Virus record (IMG/VR): IMGVR_UViG_3300038429_000537
Location: 1-55,824 of that record
Length of the DNA stretch: 55,824 bases
Origin: a virus
Direction: 5' to 3' (one strand)
Both the position numbers and the translations under genes were made by a program. The notes beneath the pieces were generated by a model. It had not been told where the DNA came from and searched no databases. It was given only the letters and a program-made list of their open reading frames with translations. How positions within the stretch are numbered: the first letter of the stretch is position 1; each line of letters begins with the position of its first letter. Below are positions 34,292-42,365 of the stretch, one piece after another.

Positions 34292-36248
34292 CGCTCCAAT
34301 TCCAACCGACGTGGCCCCGGGCGCTGCCCCCGACCTCGGTGGTGGTACGCCCGCTCAACCCACACCCGTCTCGGGCGGCGCGCCTGCGGGTCCGACCCAG
34401 CCTCCTCGGGAGACCTTCACCCAAGGTCTCGCTCGCGGTGGTGCGGGTGAGCGTTATGTTGTCGACGCTCAAGGCAACGTAACCAATGCCCGTACCACGA
34501 TGCCCTCCGGCAAGGGCATGTTCGGCAGCATTCTAGGCGGCGTGGTGATGGGTGCGCTAGCCGGCGCGCACGCCGCGCGGCCCGGTGGCATTCCGTCGCA
34601 CGAGTTGGGTGGTGGCGCAGGGCAGGGCGCCGAGGCTGCGGCGGAGATGCTGAAGCAGCGCGACGAGCGGGCTCGTGGTCAAGCGCAGCAGAACTTCCAG
34701 AACCAACAGGTGGCCAAGAAGCAGCAGAACGAGGACCTGATGTACCAGGCTGACCTGCACATCAAGGACCTCAACCAAATCAAGTTGGCCCACGAGATCG
34801 CCGAAGCGCAACGCAACGAGCCCTTCACGCACGCCCAGTTGGTCAACTCGGCCACGGCGGCGAGCCTTCAGTTGGAGAACGAGGCTAAGAACCTCGGGCT
34901 GATCAACCCGCGGGAGTACGCTGACTACTCGGAGATTCCCAAGGCGGACCAGGATAAGTTCGTCCGGGGCCAGGTTAAGCTCGTCACCCTGCCCGACGGT
35001 AAGGTTCGGGTTTACGACCGCACCTTCGACGCGCGGACCACGCCGAACTCGGCCGACTTCGAGGTGAAGGACCTCGTCGGGCTCGACCCGAAGACCGGTA
35101 AGCCCGAGTGGAAGACCGTGGGTCACGTCAAGGCGGGTGCCGGTACGGCCGCGCAGCAGGAAGCTGAGCTCGACAAGGAGCGGACGCAGCTGCAAGCGTC
35201 GGCTACGAGCAACGCGACCATCGAGAAGGAAAAGGCCCAGGCTGAGCAGGCCGGCGCTGCTGCCGAGCTAAGTCGCTCGCAGGCTAAGTTGATGAAAACG
35301 ATGGGCGTGGACGTACCGCCGGGCTATCGGCCACCGGCCGACGCCTTTAAGATGGACGCTACGACGCTACAGAGTGAGATTACCAAGTCGGGTGTGACTG
35401 CTCCGCCTGACTTCCAGACGCTCTACGCGATCGGGCACTACGACGCTGACCTCAAGACGCTGACCACCAACCCACGGAAGGGCATGCCGGTCCGTGACCA
35501 GAATTCGGCGTTAAGTTACATTCGGACGTTCGTCAACCCGAACTACGACGCGAAGAACTACGACGCGGTGAAGAACATGGAGAAGGAGTTCGCCTCCACT
35601 CGGCAGGGCACGGCGGGCGGCAACCTACTCAGTTTCAACGCGGCCATCGGCCACCTCGGACAGTTGTACAAGGCCTCACAGGCGTTGCAGAACCAAAACC
35701 TGACCTACCTGAACACTCTAGCTAACCAGGTGGGTGCTAAGACCGGTAAGGACCCGCTGCCCGTTTACAACGCGGTTCGTAGTGTGTTGGTTGGTGAAGC
35801 CGCGCGGTTGTTCAAGCAAGCCGCACCGGACATCCAAGAGATGAAGGAGATCAGCACCGCGCTCGACAGCTCAAATAGCCCTGACCAGTTTAAGGGCGTG
35901 GCCGGCATGTTCGCCCACACCTTCTTGACGAAGGGTGAGCAACAAATCTGGCAGTACTACAACTACACGGGTAAGCTACCACCGTCAACCTTCAACCCCA
36001 ACACGGTTAAGACGCTGCAGGACCTGGGTATCGACGTGTCGAAGTCGTTTCCCGAGGGCGCGCAGGTCGCGGTCGGCGGGACAGCTAACCAAGCGGTACG
36101 ACAGCTCGGTGCCTCGGCTGCCGGCGGCGGACAGTTGAAGAACTTACACACCAACGGTACGGTCACCATCGGGCAGAACGACGCCGGGCAGTGGATCGAC
36201 CAAGCTACGGGCCAGCCTTACGTAGCACCTACCGGAGGGAGAAAGTAA
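34251..36248 (+). CDS. Large internal virion/ejection protein A
   Basis: 665 residues. Pro-rich N-terminus, then a hydrophobic Gly segment (GMFGSILGGVVMGALAGAHA, near residue 90), long Gln/Glu/Ala helices, a small beta domain around 230-290, and a helical C-terminal half. No lytic transglycosylase motif was seen. The size, helical content and place after the tail genes fit a DNA-ejection protein. Confidence 0.6.
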   Translation: MPDPIVQPNNPQPNAPIPTDVAPGAAPDLGGGTPAQPTPVSGGAPAGPTQPPRETFTQGLARGGAGERYVVDAQGNVTNARTTMPSGKGMFGSILGGVVMGALAGAHAARPGGIPSHELGGGAGQGAEAAAEMLKQRDERARGQAQQNFQNQQVAKKQQNEDLMYQADLHIKDLNQIKLAHEIAEAQRNEPFTHAQLVNSATAASLQLENEAKNLGLINPREYADYSEIPKADQDKFVRGQVKLVTLPDGKVRVYDRTFDARTTPNSADFEVKDLVGLDPKTGKPEWKTVGHVKAGAGTAAQQEAELDKERTQLQASATSNATIEKEKAQAEQAGAAAELSRSQAKLMKTMGVDVPPGYRPPADAFKMDATTLQSEITKSGVTAPPDFQTLYAIGHYDADLKTLTTNPRKGMPVRDQNSALSYIRTFVNPNYDAKNYDAVKNMEKEFASTRQGTAGGNLLSFNAAIGHLGQLYKASQALQNQNLTYLNTLANQVGAKTGKDPLPVYNAVRSVLVGEAARLFKQAAPDIQEMKEISTALDSSNSPDQFKGVAGMFAHTFLTKGEQQIWQYYNYTGKLPPSTFNPNTVKTLQDLGIDVSKSFPEGAQVAVGGTANQAVRQLGASAAGGGQLKNLHTNGTVTIGQNDAGQWIDQATGQPYVAPTGGRK

Positions 36249-37826
36249 ATGCCGAACGACACGCTGACCGCGCCTCCGCCGGGCTTCACGCCCGTCGCAA
36301 CTAACGCCGCACCCCCGCCGGGTTTTTCGCCGGTGGAGGACAAGGGTGATTTAACCGACCCGAACAACCCGAACAACCCGAACTTCGTCCCGCCCCCGGC
36401 GCGATTAGGTGTGGGCATCGTCAAGGAGGCCGGGAAGACCCTCGGTGGCGCCACCAGTTTAATCGGTGAAGCGTTGAATAAAATTCCCTACGTCGGTGAG
36501 ACCTTAGCGCCGAGCGCCGGGCTCGAGGCCGAGAAGAAGTGGCTGGCCGAAAAAACCCAACTCGCTACCCCTGGTGAGAAGGTTGGCGCTGTAATCGAGC
36601 AAGGCGCCGAGTGGATGGGCGGTGACGCGGCCCTCAAGGCGTTGGGTAAGCTCGGCGCGGTAGCTAAGAACGCACCGGAACTGTTGGAGATCGCCGAGAA
36701 GTATCCCGTGTTGACGAAACTCTTCCTCGGTGGTGGCAAGGGCGCCGTGATCGGCGGCACTCAAGCCGGGGTGAAAGCTGAAGCTGAGGGTAAGGACGTC
36801 GGTAAAGCAGTAGCGGGCGGTGCTGCCGGCGGGGCCGCGGGCGGCGTCATCGGTGAGGCTGTTCCCCTGGCTGTCGAGTCAAAGATGGCCCGCAGTTGGA
36901 TCAACCGCAGCGTAGGCGCCGCGGCTCGTGACGTAACCTACGGCAATCCCGCTAAGGGAATACTGGACGAGGACATCAAGGCCATTACCACCGGTGACAT
37001 CGAGCAGTACAAGACAGCCTTACGCTCGGGTAAAAGCATGGAAGAAGCAGCCCAAGTTGCCGGCGGGCGCATCGCGGCCGTCAACGGGCGCATCAACGAG
37101 CTAAAGCCGCAACTCGACGACCTACTAGAAAAGTCGACCGCTAAGATCTCGTTTAAGGACGTGGTGGACCAAACCATCTACGACGCTCGTAAAGACGTTC
37201 TCAACAACCCGGCGATGACCCAGGTCGAGAAGGACACAGCCGACAAGCAGCTCCAGGGTCTCTACGACGCCATTCGCGAGCAGTACTCGAAGACCAACCT
37301 CACGCCCGAGCAGGCCAACAGTTTGGCCAACGCCATCGGTGACCGCGTTTCTTGGGGTGGCACGGCTGCCGTGGGTGACGAGGTCAAGCCGCTCTATCGA
37401 AAGCTCTACGGCACGATCAAGCAAGCCGTACACGAGGCTGTGCCCGAGGCCGGACCGCTCGACGTGCGCATGACGAACCTGATGGCAGCGTGGAAGGACG
37501 TCATGCCGCTAGCGCGCAAGGAGGAGGTCGGCGCTGGAACGGGTGTTACGGCGGGCTTCGTGTGGGACGTGCTCCGTCGGTTCGAAGCTGAGGTGGGCCG
37601 GGTAATTCCTGCCGTGCGGGCCGCTGCGCGACCGGCAGCCGTGAAAGCCGCCGTCGGACTGGCGGGCGAGAAGGCTGGAACATCTCTATCAGAGGGTGGA
37701 GGATTACCTCCACTCTCTGATGGCTTTGTCCGCTTCCGCAGTTCGGTGGGTGGTATCCACGACGTGCCCCAGGAGAGTTTGGACCAGGCGAAAGGGATCG
37801 ATCCGGGACTGCAAGTGATTCAATGA
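36249..37826 (+). CDS. Internal virion/ejection protein B
   Basis: 525 residues, start directly after the previous stop. The N-terminus has two PPPGF[TS]PV units. A hydrophobic Gly/Ala stretch (VAGGAAGGAAGGVIGEAVPLA, near residue 195) could insert in membranes, and the rest is helical. The C-terminal about 35 residues (FVRFRSSVGGIHDVPQESLDQ ... DPGLQV) form a short motif seen in several phage virion proteins. A strong hairpin lies in the coding DNA just before this motif (37688-37721). Confidence 0.6.
   Translation: MPNDTLTAPPPGFTPVATNAAPPPGFSPVEDKGDLTDPNNPNNPNFVPPPARLGVGIVKEAGKTLGGATSLIGEALNKIPYVGETLAPSAGLEAEKKWLAEKTQLATPGEKVGAVIEQGAEWMGGDAALKALGKLGAVAKNAPELLEIAEKYPVLTKLFLGGGKGAVIGGTQAGVKAEAEGKDVGKAVAGGAAGGAAGGVIGEAVPLAVESKMARSWINRSVGAAARDVTYGNPAKGILDEDIKAITTGDIEQYKTALRSGKSMEEAAQVAGGRIAAVNGRINELKPQLDDLLEKSTAKISFKDVVDQTIYDARKDVLNNPAMTQVEKDTADKQLQGLYDAIREQYSKTNLTPEQANSLANAIGDRVSWGGTAAVGDEVKPLYRKLYGTIKQAVHEAVPEAGPLDVRMTNLMAAWKDVMPLARKEEVGAGTGVTAGFVWDVLRRFEAEVGRVIPAVRAAARPAAVKAAVGLAGEKAGTSLSEGGGLPPLSDGFVRFRSSVGGIHDVPQESLDQAKGIDPGLQVIQ
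37688..37721 (+). repeat. Intragenic 15-bp inverted repeat
   Basis: Arms 37688-37702 and 37707-37721 pair over 15 bp with one G-U pair and an ATTA loop. It encodes the linker LSEGGGLPPLSD before the conserved C-terminal motif. It could be an attenuation or RNA-processing hairpin, or the join left by addition of a C-terminal module. Confidence 0.6.
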
Positions 37827-39706
37827 GCACCACACCCGCACCAGTTACGACACAGACTCCACCGACTGGATTTGCGCCTTTGAAGTCGGATGAACCCAGT
37901 TCATTCGACTTTAGTGGCATATCCGGTCACCAAGCGCACGGGCCCGACCCGTCCGTCTGGCAGAAGGCTTCGACCTGGTTGCACGACTGGTACAGCATGC
38001 CCAGCGACCAGTTCGCGGCGAAGTACCCCGACCAGGGAGACAAGATCAGTGACTTCGTCACCCGCTTGATTCCCTTCGGCCACGAGGCTCACCAGCTCGA
38101 TCAGCAACTCAAGCAAAATCCTAAGTACAAGGAAGTAGCCGGTAAGGCTGCCGCACAGGTCGACCCCTTCATCGCGGGCATGGCCCAACCGGGTGAACTC
38201 GGTGGTCCGGGTGGTAACCTCGCCCGGGGTGTCATCGAGAAGGCGGGGCTGGTCTATAAGGGTGAGTTGACGAAGGGCAGTGGGGTGCACATGTTCGAGC
38301 ACCCCAACCACCCCGGCGTCACCGCTGCGATGAACGCCGAGGAGATCAACCCAGCTAGCGTGCGCGAGCACATGGATGTTAAGCTAAAAGATTCTAACCT
38401 TGGTAAAATCGAAGGTAGCATTAACCACGGGCAACCAACCGGTAAACCAGAGTTGGATCAAGCTATCCGCGCAGGTGGTGGCTTGCCGGGTGGGGTGCAG
38501 CGAGGCCTGCCTGATAAGGGTATCAGCGACCTCGTCATGTTCCACGACCCGCAAACCGGTACCACCCTCGCCCTACCAGCCGAACAAATAACGGCAGAGA
38601 ACGTAACGAAACGGCTAACGGAAAGTCGAGCGGAGTTCGCGGCGAAGGCTAAGCCTGAAGCAACTCACGTTTATAACCCCGCCACGAAGAAGATTGAACC
38701 GATGGCTGCTAAGCAGCCGCCTATCAAGTCCATCGGACAGTTCGAGCCCGGTGACATGGGCTACATGCGCCCGGACGGGACACACGTAGCGCAACTTAAA
38801 GGAGAAAAATCACAGCTGACCCATGAGGAACTAGCGGGTCAAAATAAAGAAGACCTAAACAAGATCCTGGACGAGGGTGGGGTCCGTTATCGAATTGATA
38901 GTCACGCGGTAAAAACTAGATTGACTCCCGAAGAAAGGGCCCAAGGTGCACGACCCGCGGTAGGAATTGTGCAGATTGTCGGGCTTTCGGATAAAGCGAT
39001 AACAAATGCCAAGAATGTCATCGGTAAAATGCCCACCGACGACATCATCTTCGAATCGTATCCCGAAAAAGGCGGCCAACCCGTCTCCTTCAGCGGCACG
39101 CCCAAGGAAGTCGAGGCTCAAATCAACCGCCACGTGCGCGCGAACCGCGGGGAGCGGTATGAACTGGGAGAGGTTGAACCTGAGATTGGCAAGTCTCAGG
39201 CCGAAGTCTCGGTGAAACAGGCTACCCCGGTGAAAGAAAAAGATATTCTTGGAGAAGGAAACGCTAAGATCATCTATCCGGATGGAAAAATTGAATCAGG
39301 TAATACTCATGGAGAACTTTTAGGTTTAAGTGAAGAAGAGGTTCTTGACCTTGACCCAGATTCAACTAGCTATAATGATGAAATTGACAAAATGCTAAAA
39401 AAGTCCAAAGGTATTAGTGTTAGGGCAGGACCAGATGACACGGACATCTACGTCCGAGTTCCAAGAAAGCTGACCTCTGAACAAATGCAAGGAATAGCAC
39501 AAATTTACAAAGAGGCTAAAGAAAACTATAGCGGACCTTATCAAATAGTAGCTGATTTTCCAAAGACAAAAACTAATGCTTTTAAGTCCTTTGGAGATTT
39601 TCAGCGAAAACATGACGAGGTATTTAGTGCTACCCCTCCAGCTCGTAGACCGTCGGCTGCTGCCGAAAAGTTGAGTGGGAAGCGACGCGTGCCGAAGCCT
39701 GAGTGA
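37823..39706 (+). CDS. Internal virion/ejection protein C with A/T-rich C-terminal domain
   Basis: 627 residues; ATGA overlap with the previous gene. N-terminus has PPTGFAPL, matching the PPPGFxPV units of its neighbour. Residues 1-about 460 have the G/C-rich codon use of surrounding genes. From about 39230 to 39660 the sequence becomes A/T rich (DILGEGNAKIIYPDGKIESGN ... KSFGDFQRKHDEVF), suggesting a domain acquired from elsewhere. No catalytic motif recognised. The C-terminus is basic (KLSGKRRVPKPE). Confidence 0.6.
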   Translation: MSTTPAPVTTQTPPTGFAPLKSDEPSSFDFSGISGHQAHGPDPSVWQKASTWLHDWYSMPSDQFAAKYPDQGDKISDFVTRLIPFGHEAHQLDQQLKQNPKYKEVAGKAAAQVDPFIAGMAQPGELGGPGGNLARGVIEKAGLVYKGELTKGSGVHMFEHPNHPGVTAAMNAEEINPASVREHMDVKLKDSNLGKIEGSINHGQPTGKPELDQAIRAGGGLPGGVQRGLPDKGISDLVMFHDPQTGTTLALPAEQITAENVTKRLTESRAEFAAKAKPEATHVYNPATKKIEPMAAKQPPIKSIGQFEPGDMGYMRPDGTHVAQLKGEKSQLTHEELAGQNKEDLNKILDEGGVRYRIDSHAVKTRLTPEERAQGARPAVGIVQIVGLSDKAITNAKNVIGKMPTDDIIFESYPEKGGQPVSFSGTPKEVEAQINRHVRANRGERYELGEVEPEIGKSQAEVSVKQATPVKEKDILGEGNAKIIYPDGKIESGNTHGELLGLSEEEVLDLDPDSTSYNDEIDKMLKKSKGISVRAGPDDTDIYVRVPRKLTSEQMQGIAQIYKEAKENYSGPYQIVADFPKTKTNAFKSFGDFQRKHDEVFSATPPARRPSAAAEKLSGKRRVPKPE

Positions 39707-39833
39707 CCGAGCCCACCAGGGCAGCCGTTTGGCGGATGTTACCCTCGGAGACTACCACGACCTCAATGTCTTCGTACTTCACCCCGGTCTCGGGGTCAAC
39801 GAAATCAGGAACCTTCATGACGACGGCGCTCAT
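39630..39833 (-). CDS. Small hypothetical protein, convergent with the virion operon (67 aa)
   Basis: ATG complement(39833) has AGAGG about ten bases upstream. The protein starts MSAVVMKVPDFVDPETGVKYEDIEVVVV, which reads like a real folded beta segment rather than a shadow. Its 3' end overlaps the end of the 37823 gene by 77 bases on the opposite strand. A + strand frame (39675-39872) covers the same bases but lacks a ribosome-binding site and looks less protein-like. Confidence 0.45.
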   Translation of the reverse strand: MSAVVMKVPDFVDPETGVKYEDIEVVVVSEGNIRQTAALVGSVTQASARVASHSTFRQQPTVYELEG

Positions 39834-39938
39834 CGGTTTTCAACCTCTGACGTTATTCTAGCCTACGGCTAGGCTGGTGTAAATGGTACTCGAGTTCCAA
39901 TCGTAGGTACTAGACAGGTCTAGTACTAGGAGCGCATT
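39834..39938 (+). promoter_or_regulatory. Intergenic control region with palindromic operator-like sites
   Basis: Contains the hairpin CTAGCC-TAC-GGCTAG near 39859 and a nearly perfect dyad GTACTAGAC-AG-GTCTAGTAC (39907-39926) just before the ribosome-binding site of the next gene. The TAGTAC core recurs upstream of the serine recombinase (43399-43412). Probably a protein-binding operator or promoter region; no clear -35/-10 pair could be fixed. Confidence 0.4.
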
Positions 39939-40634
39939 ATGCCGTTTTCTAAAGAGTGGACGTGGCTCAAGGCTCACGAGCGGTTTCTCATGTTCCTCGT
40001 GACGATTGCCTTTCTCGTCCTAACCGTCCGGTGGGGCCTCAACGCGTGGAACGCCCACGACCAAAAGGTGTACGACGCCTCGCACGCCGCGGCCGTCGCT
40101 GCCAACCAGCAAAACGCGGTCGTACAGGCCCAAACCCAGCAGCAGGTCGCGGCCCTAGCCGCTGAAAATCTGCAGCTTAAAGCGATGATCACCCAGCTCA
40201 CCCTGGCGCTGACCGCCCGTCAGAAGGTCGAGCAAAAAATACCGCAGGTAGTTCAGGCGTTGCCTATTTCTGAGGTAGCCCGGCAACTGGGTGGAACGAC
40301 CGACGCGCTCAACAACGTGGTGCTGCCGCTGCCGGCCGCGCAGCACGTGCTGGAGATGGTCCAACTGGTGCCGCTACTGCAGCAGGATAAGGCTGACCTG
40401 GTTCGAATCAATCAGAATCTGAGTGATGAGAACACTAATCTGGTCACCGCTAACGGCGCGCTCACCACGGCGCTAACCAGTGAGAAGGACGCTCACGCGA
40501 AGGACAACAAAGTCAACACGGACCAGGTCAACCTGCTGAAGGCTAAGAACTGGAAGAGTAAGTTCAAGTGGTTCGGCATCGGGTTCGTCACCGGCTACGT
40601 GACGGCGACGGCGCAACGATTGGCGGGGTTCTAA
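39939..40634 (+). CDS. Membrane-anchored coiled-coil protein, Rz/spanin-like
   Basis: 231 residues. A transmembrane helix (FLMFLVTIAFLVLTVRWGL, residues about 16-34) with a basic front is followed by Gln/Ala coiled coils (about 45-95 and 140-195), and a shorter hydrophobic C-terminus (WFGIGFVTGYVTATAQ). The topology and pairing with a small membrane gene next door suggest lysis functions (i-spanin or holin partner). TAATG overlap with the next gene. Confidence 0.6.
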   Translation: MPFSKEWTWLKAHERFLMFLVTIAFLVLTVRWGLNAWNAHDQKVYDASHAAAVAANQQNAVVQAQTQQQVAALAAENLQLKAMITQLTLALTARQKVEQKIPQVVQALPISEVARQLGGTTDALNNVVLPLPAAQHVLEMVQLVPLLQQDKADLVRINQNLSDENTNLVTANGALTTALTSEKDAHAKDNKVNTDQVNLLKAKNWKSKFKWFGIGFVTGYVTATAQRLAGF

Positions 40635-40876
40635 TGCCTGATACTAAGTTCAGTTTTGACAAGATCCTGACCAACTTCAACGACTATCACATTCCTTGTG
40701 CTGGGTTCATCTTCACCGTGGGTTCAGTCCTTCAGTGGTTTCACCACTTGGATCCGACCTACGTGGCCTTTACCTCTACCGTGTTGGGCTTCCTCGGTGG
40801 CCACGCTTACCTCAAGTCTCGGAACGGGGTGGACGACAGTCGAACCGACGGTCAACCGACTAACCCTAGTGCCTAA
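40634..40876 (+). CDS. Small membrane protein, candidate holin (80 aa)
   Basis: ATG overlaps the previous TAA. Two hydrophobic segments (HIPCAGFIFTVGSVLQWF and YVAFTSTVLGFLGGHAYL) and a short polar tail fit a small class II-like holin. It is the last gene of the + strand operon, immediately before the terminator cluster. No endolysin was identified beside it. Confidence 0.55.
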   Translation: MPDTKFSFDKILTNFNDYHIPCAGFIFTVGSVLQWFHHLDPTYVAFTSTVLGFLGGHAYLKSRNGVDDSRTDGQPTNPSA

Positions 40877-40899
40877 CCTGTTTGTTTCAAACAGGTTAG
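40873..40899 (+). terminator. Hairpin 1 at operon end
   Basis: CTAACCTGTTTG (40873-40884) and CAAACAGGTTAG (40888-40899) make a perfect 12-bp stem with a TTT loop; the gene's stop codon lies in the left arm. ACTAAAAT follows. Confidence 0.65.
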
Positions 40900-40906
40900 A
40901 CTAAAA

Positions 40907-40932
40907 TCACTGCCTGACGTGTCAGGCAGTGA
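40907..40932 (+). terminator. Hairpin 2 at operon end
   Basis: TCACTGCCTGAC and GTCAGGCAGTGA form a perfect 12-bp stem around GT, almost a continuous palindrome. There is no T-run, so it may work with its neighbours in both directions. Confidence 0.55.
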
Positions 40933-40957
40933 AATAAGTCCTTTGTTTTCAACAACA

Positions 40958-40995
40958 ATGGCCCGGTGGCTGGAACCGCTGCCGGGCCATTTTTG
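40958..40995 (+). terminator. Rho-independent terminator of the + strand late operon
   Basis: ATGGCCCGG (40958-40966) pairs with CCGGGCCAT (40982-40990), with extra pairing inside, and is followed by TTTTT. This is the classic form for + strand transcripts. The minus-strand genes end at 41046 and converge here. Confidence 0.8.
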
Positions 40996-41045
40996 ATCCT
41001 CTGGATGGGTTAGAAACCGCGGTTGGCAGCGGCTACAGCAACCCT

Positions 41046-41339
41046 TTAAGGTTGATGTGGGACGGGTGGTTTTCCCAGCAGAGCGGATAGTTTGAGCGAT
41101 CGTTCATCGACCCGTTTGCCGATGAAATTTGCATAAAGAATAGCGGGCTCATCTGATGGATGTTGAAACAACTCCATGATGCCCGTGGAAATCCGTTCCT
41201 TTCGAAATTTTTTCCACCGCTCTAGTCCATACTTTTCAACGAACACTTCACGCGCAAGTCTTTGATCTCGGGCCGTGGCATTAAAGAGTAGCCAGAAAAG
41301 ATCAGGCATGTTTTTACTTTTAGGCTCGTAAGCTTTCAT
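41046..41339 (-). CDS. Hypothetical protein (97 aa), last gene of minus-strand block
   Basis: Start at complement(41339) is favoured because GGAGG lies seven bases upstream; the longer frame from 41360 lacks one. The protein is basic and helical (ARDQRLAREVFVEKYGLERWKKF). No motif recognised. The 169-base gap beyond its stop holds the three terminator hairpins. Confidence 0.6.
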   Translation of the reverse strand: MKAYEPKSKNMPDLFWLLFNATARDQRLAREVFVEKYGLERWKKFRKERISTGIMELFQHPSDEPAILYANFIGKRVDERSLKLSALLGKPPVPHQP

Positions 41340-41340
41340 T

Positions 41341-41589
41341 TTATTCCTCCAACCAGTCAAGTACCAACCTCTTCAGGTTCCGCCACGCCTGCTGCCGGCC
41401 GGGGTAGGTCAACACGGCGTTCTCGTACCGCAGCTCGGCTAGCTCGTTCTCAATTTTTTTCTTCACGCTCAGGACGTTCTCGAGCTGTTGCCGCAGTCCC
41501 ATTTCAATGACGTGTGCCGTAGCCAACGCTCGGTTGCGGCAGTCGAGCTCGTCCTGGAGCCACGCGATCTTGTCGCGCTTCAACCGCAT
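41341..41589 (-). CDS. Small coiled-coil protein (82 aa)
   Basis: ATG complement(41589) follows TAGGAGATAG. The chain is a nearly continuous charged helix (KIAWLQDELDCRNRAL, ENVLSVKKKIENELAEL) without a membrane segment. It lies between a tiny membrane peptide and the next small gene in the same operon. Function unknown. Confidence 0.6.
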   Translation of the reverse strand: MRLKRDKIAWLQDELDCRNRALATAHVIEMGLRQQLENVLSVKKKIENELAELRYENAVLTYPGRQQAWRNLKRLVLDWLEE

Positions 41590-41590
41590 A

Positions 41591-41674
41591 CTATCTCCTA
41601 GGGTGGCGTGGCGGTCGGAACAAAACCAACCACGCCAGAATGGTCGTCACGAAGATCGCAGCGACCGTGGGCAC
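41591..41674 (-). CDS. Tiny single-span membrane peptide (27 aa)
   Basis: GTG complement(41674) lies directly against the stop of the secreted protein gene, with GAGG nine bases upstream. The reading frame gives VPTVAAIFVTTILAWLVLFR then PPRHPRR: one hydrophobic helix with a positively charged cytoplasmic end, stopping just before the next ATG. The exact fit into the gap supports it as a real short gene. A role in lysis or membrane modulation is possible. Confidence 0.4.
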   Translation of the reverse strand: MPTVAAIFVTTILAWLVLFRPPRHPRR

Positions 41675-42346
41675 TTACTTGACCTCACAGGCCTGAGCTG
41701 CTTTCGCCTCCTTGGTCGAACAGAGCAGCTTGTGCGCTGCCGCCATGTCGCCGATACTGGCGAAGCTACGAGCTAGTTCGCGGAGCGTGCAACCCTTGTC
41801 CTCACGGGATTGTGAGAGGCTGAAGGAGAAAAAGCCACTTGACCCACCCTGAGCGTTCGCTACCCGGCACGGGGCCGTAGGAACGGCAAAGGCGTAGGCT
41901 GACGGAGTTTCTCGCGGTGTCGATTCAGTTACGGTTGTGGTGTTACCCGAACCACTGCTAGAACTTCCTGAAACGGACTGAGAAGTGCTACTGGAGTTTC
42001 CGGAGTTCTTAATTGTGCTGTTACCGGAGTCCTTTACCGTAGCGGTTGAGGAAGAGTTGCCCGAGTCCTTCACCGATCCACCGGTGCCGCCTAGGGCTGT
42101 GTTAGTGTTGGTCGTTTTAGAGTTGTCCGTCACGCTACCGCCGTTCGCTACCGGTGCGTTGACGTTCGTGTTGGTGCTTCGGTTGGTGTTCAAGTTTTGG
42201 TTGAGGTTGTCGTTCGTAATCACCACGTGGTTGGTTAACGAAGTAGTGACCGGAGGGACTGTCTTGTCCGGGCAATCCTTGTCGGCGTAAGCTGCTACGC
42301 CTCCGAGGGTGAGTGCTAGGATGGTGAAAATTGCAAACTTACGCAT
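41675..42346 (-). CDS. Secreted Ser/Asn/Thr-rich repeat protein
   Basis: 223 residues from ATG complement(42346), with GAGG upstream. Signal peptide MRKFAIFTILALTLGGVAAYA, probable cleavage after AYA. The middle is low-complexity NTN/SGNSSS repeats (DNLNQNLNTNRSTNTN, VKDSGNSSST twice). The C-terminal part has Cys residues and GFFSFSLSQSREDKGCTLRELARSFASIGD, a small domain seen in other phage exported proteins. Likely in periplasm or envelope; possibly a lysis or superinfection factor, unproven. Confidence 0.65.
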   Translation of the reverse strand: MRKFAIFTILALTLGGVAAYADKDCPDKTVPPVTTSLTNHVVITNDNLNQNLNTNRSTNTNVNAPVANGGSVTDNSKTTNTNTALGGTGGSVKDSGNSSSTATVKDSGNSTIKNSGNSSSTSQSVSGSSSSGSGNTTTVTESTPRETPSAYAFAVPTAPCRVANAQGGSSGFFSFSLSQSREDKGCTLRELARSFASIGDMAAAHKLLCSTKEAKAAQACEVK

Positions 42347-42365
42347 TGACTTCTTATCCTCTCTG

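Noticed and set aside
39675-39872. + strand 65-codon frame after ejection protein C
   Set aside because: No ribosome-binding site and the sequence reads poorly; the minus-strand frame over the same bases looks better.
40996-41045. Possible tRNA or structured RNA after the terminator
   Set aside because: Some pairing (GGGTT/AACCC) exists but no cloverleaf, anticodon arm or T-loop sequence is visible.
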